Source of the DNA: Bryopsis sp. KO-2023
Lineage: Eukaryota; Chlorophyta; Ulvophyceae; Bryopsidales; Bryopsidaceae
Assembly: GCA_030272585.1 (NCBI GenBank)
Contig: BSYQ01000005.1
Location: 6,293,501-6,357,500, forward strand
Reading direction: 5' to 3'
DNA: 64,000 nt
Shown here: piece after piece, positions 62,684 through 64,000 of the stretch
How the letters are laid out: every line of letters begins with the position of its first letter
Position numbering within the stretch: position 1 is the first letter of the stretch
Notes under the pieces: generated by a model
What the model was told of the DNA's origin: nothing
What the model saw: the letters and a program-made list of their open reading frames with translations, nothing else
The model's database searches: none
Translations under genes and position numbers: made by a program

Positions 62684-64000
62684 GGGTTCAAAGATCCCAT
62701 TCAGGATTTCGAGGTTTTGTGAAGTAACGGTATTCTCTTGTTCTTGTCTTTTCTGATTTCCAGGCAGCATTTTGGAGGCACTGACCAGTACAATCGATGG
62801 GCATGGCAAGCCGGCAATGGAACTTGCAATGGGGAATTTGCCTGCCGTGACGAATTCTTCACCAACCCATACACAAGGCAAATGTACAAGAACCACATCC
62901 AAACGATGATTTCAAGAAAGAATTCGATCAACGGCAGGCTGTACCGAGACGACCCCACCATTTTTGGATGGAATTTGATGAACGAGCCGAGATCATACAG
63001 CGATCTGTACACCATTACTCGAGAAACCACCTCTGGGTTGGTTTACAATATCAGTTCCAACAGCGGGGATGCACTCCAAGATTGGATCGAGGACATGGCT
63101 GGTTTCGTTAAGTCGATCGATCCTGTTCATTTGTTGACTGTTGGGGAGGAGGGGTTCTTTGGATCTTCCACCCCCCTTTATTTGTATGCCAATCCTGGAC
63201 CTTGGGCTACCCTGGAGGGTGTTGATTTCGTCAGAAATCATCAAGCCAAAGGTATCGATTTCGCTAGCATGCATGTGTATGTTGATCAGTGGCTGTGCAC
63301 GGAGGAAGGGAAAGATAGGGAAGGTCAAATGGGGTTCTTTAAGAATTGGGTGGACGTCCATCAACAAGCTGCGGAAGAGGATCTGCAGATGCCCGTAATT
63401 CTGGAAGAATTTGGTGGCAAAGTTGGAGACAACAAACGTTATGACATTTTCAAAGAAGCGTTTGATGGTCAGTACGTCTCCCAGCAGCGTGGAGGTAGTT
63501 TTGGAGGGGTTCTCTTCTGGATTCTTTATCATTCTCATTACTTTCCGCTGGACAAATTCGGTGGAGGATATGGCCAATACCTCCCGGCACCCTCCGAGCA
63601 ATACGAAGAAGTGGAAATGATGCTGAGAAGCCATTCAGCCAGGACCAAGGAGCTGAATGCTCAACAAATCGACAGTTCTGTTTGTTTGTTCGAGCCCCCT
63701 GTGCCTTCTGGAAAGGGATGCCATAGCTTGGACGTTTCCATGCATGTCGGTGGGATGCCTTGGGTTTGCTTGCCTGGTGAATCTGGTGATGTCGGATTTT
63801 GCTCGAAGAAAACACAGGCGGAAGACTTGTATCAGAATCCTCCGAATGAATGGAAGGGTACCTTCTCTGGATTGGATGCCCCCTTCAATACCATCGAGGT
63901 GGTGGTCCTTGGGGACATCAAGAACTCTGGGAAGGCTCCGGTGAACTTGAAAGGCGGTTGGATCGTTATTCCGTTTTCTCGTGGTGTTCACACCAAGATC
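61893..64000 (+). CDS. Secreted GH5 endo-1,4-beta-mannanase, partial (runs off the window)
   Basis: The ATG at 61893 opens a signal peptide (MRHLLGLATLLAFFATLSHG) and the GH5_7 N-terminal block FVQRAGTRFVISREDE, then FTGTNNYYLMLRAADE and GINVIRTWGF, matching plant mannanases. An intron (about 62290 to 62763) follows. The next exon continues QHFGGTDQYNRWAWQAGN, then DPTIFGWNLMNEPRSYSD with the acid/base Glu, IDFASMHVYVDQW, and the nucleophile Glu in PVILEEFGGK. The aromatic GGVLFWILYH block closes the barrel. After the catalytic domain, a Cys-containing region (VCLFEPPVPSGKGCHSLDVS, CLPGESGDVGFCS) reads on to the right edge with no stop at 64000, so the C-terminus is missing. It is a paralogue of the minus-strand gene at 6686, but the acid/base motif is canonical (NEPR) and the tail differs. 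Confidence 0.9.
62628..62686 (+). repeat. Duplicated TCAACC-T-run-G-run with a G24 tract, intronic
   Basis: The unit TCAACC plus a T run plus a G run occurs twice in a row (first at about 62628, second from about 62647). The second ends in 24 consecutive G residues at 62663-62686. It lies in the first intron of the second mannanase gene, upstream of its acceptor near 62763. Confidence 0.75.

Overview
This is nuclear DNA from a photosynthetic eukaryote, most likely an alga of the green lineage. The genes are split into many short exons by GT-AG introns of roughly 70 to 400 bases, often T-rich, and several predicted proteins start with plastid transit-like or secretory signal sequences. The gene set contains a fatty acid photodecarboxylase (known only from algae), a jojoba-type wax synthase of the MBOAT family, a plant-type SRA-SET (SUVH) histone methyltransferase, plant-like GH5 mannanases and a proline-rich wall-type glycoprotein with PPSPPPP tracts. 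I cannot name the species. A streptophyte or early-diverging green alga would fit, but that is inference.

Layout from left to right: (1) 313-5869 (+) splicing factor PRPF6/STA1. (2) 6686-9774 (-) secreted GH5 mannanase with a Cys-rich tail and a hAT-like miniature transposon in an intron. (3) 10444-13414 (-) plastid-type multi-pass membrane protein of unknown function. (4) 14193-16313 (-) fatty acid photodecarboxylase. (5) 16854-22730 (+) large helical protein of unknown function, divergent from FAP. (6) 23039-25052 (-) ankyrin-repeat protein with a signal peptide. (7) 26133-29584 (+) MBOAT wax synthase. (8) 31379-36979 (+) SUVH-type methyltransferase. (9) 38530-41534 (+) V-ATPase subunit C. 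(10) 42839-44190 (+) CCCH zinc-finger protein. (11) 44975-49613 (+) large von Willebrand factor A protein. (12) 52274-53759 (+) secreted Ser/Pro-rich glycoprotein. (13) 59048-60781 (-) patatin/ATGL-like lipase with a plastid-type leader. (14) 61893 to beyond the right edge (+) second secreted GH5 mannanase, cut by the window. No tRNA, rRNA or CRISPR array was recognised. Between genes there are low-complexity stretches, palindromes and one diverged tandem duplication near 56.3-57.4 kb.

Three genes handle fatty acyl groups: FAP makes hydrocarbons from free fatty acids in light, the MBOAT enzyme would esterify acyl groups to fatty alcohols, and the patatin lipase would release fatty acids. They are spread over 45 kb among unrelated genes, so this is not evidence for a cluster. 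The two mannanases and the proline-rich glycoprotein point to an extracellular matrix being built or remodelled. The rest are housekeeping genes (splicing, V-ATPase) and regulators (SUVH, CCCH). The least explained genes are the VWA protein, the helical protein divergent from FAP, the signal-peptide ankyrin protein and the plastid membrane protein.

Gene models were made by eye from reading frames, splice-site phases and family knowledge. Spans mark start to stop codon and include introns.
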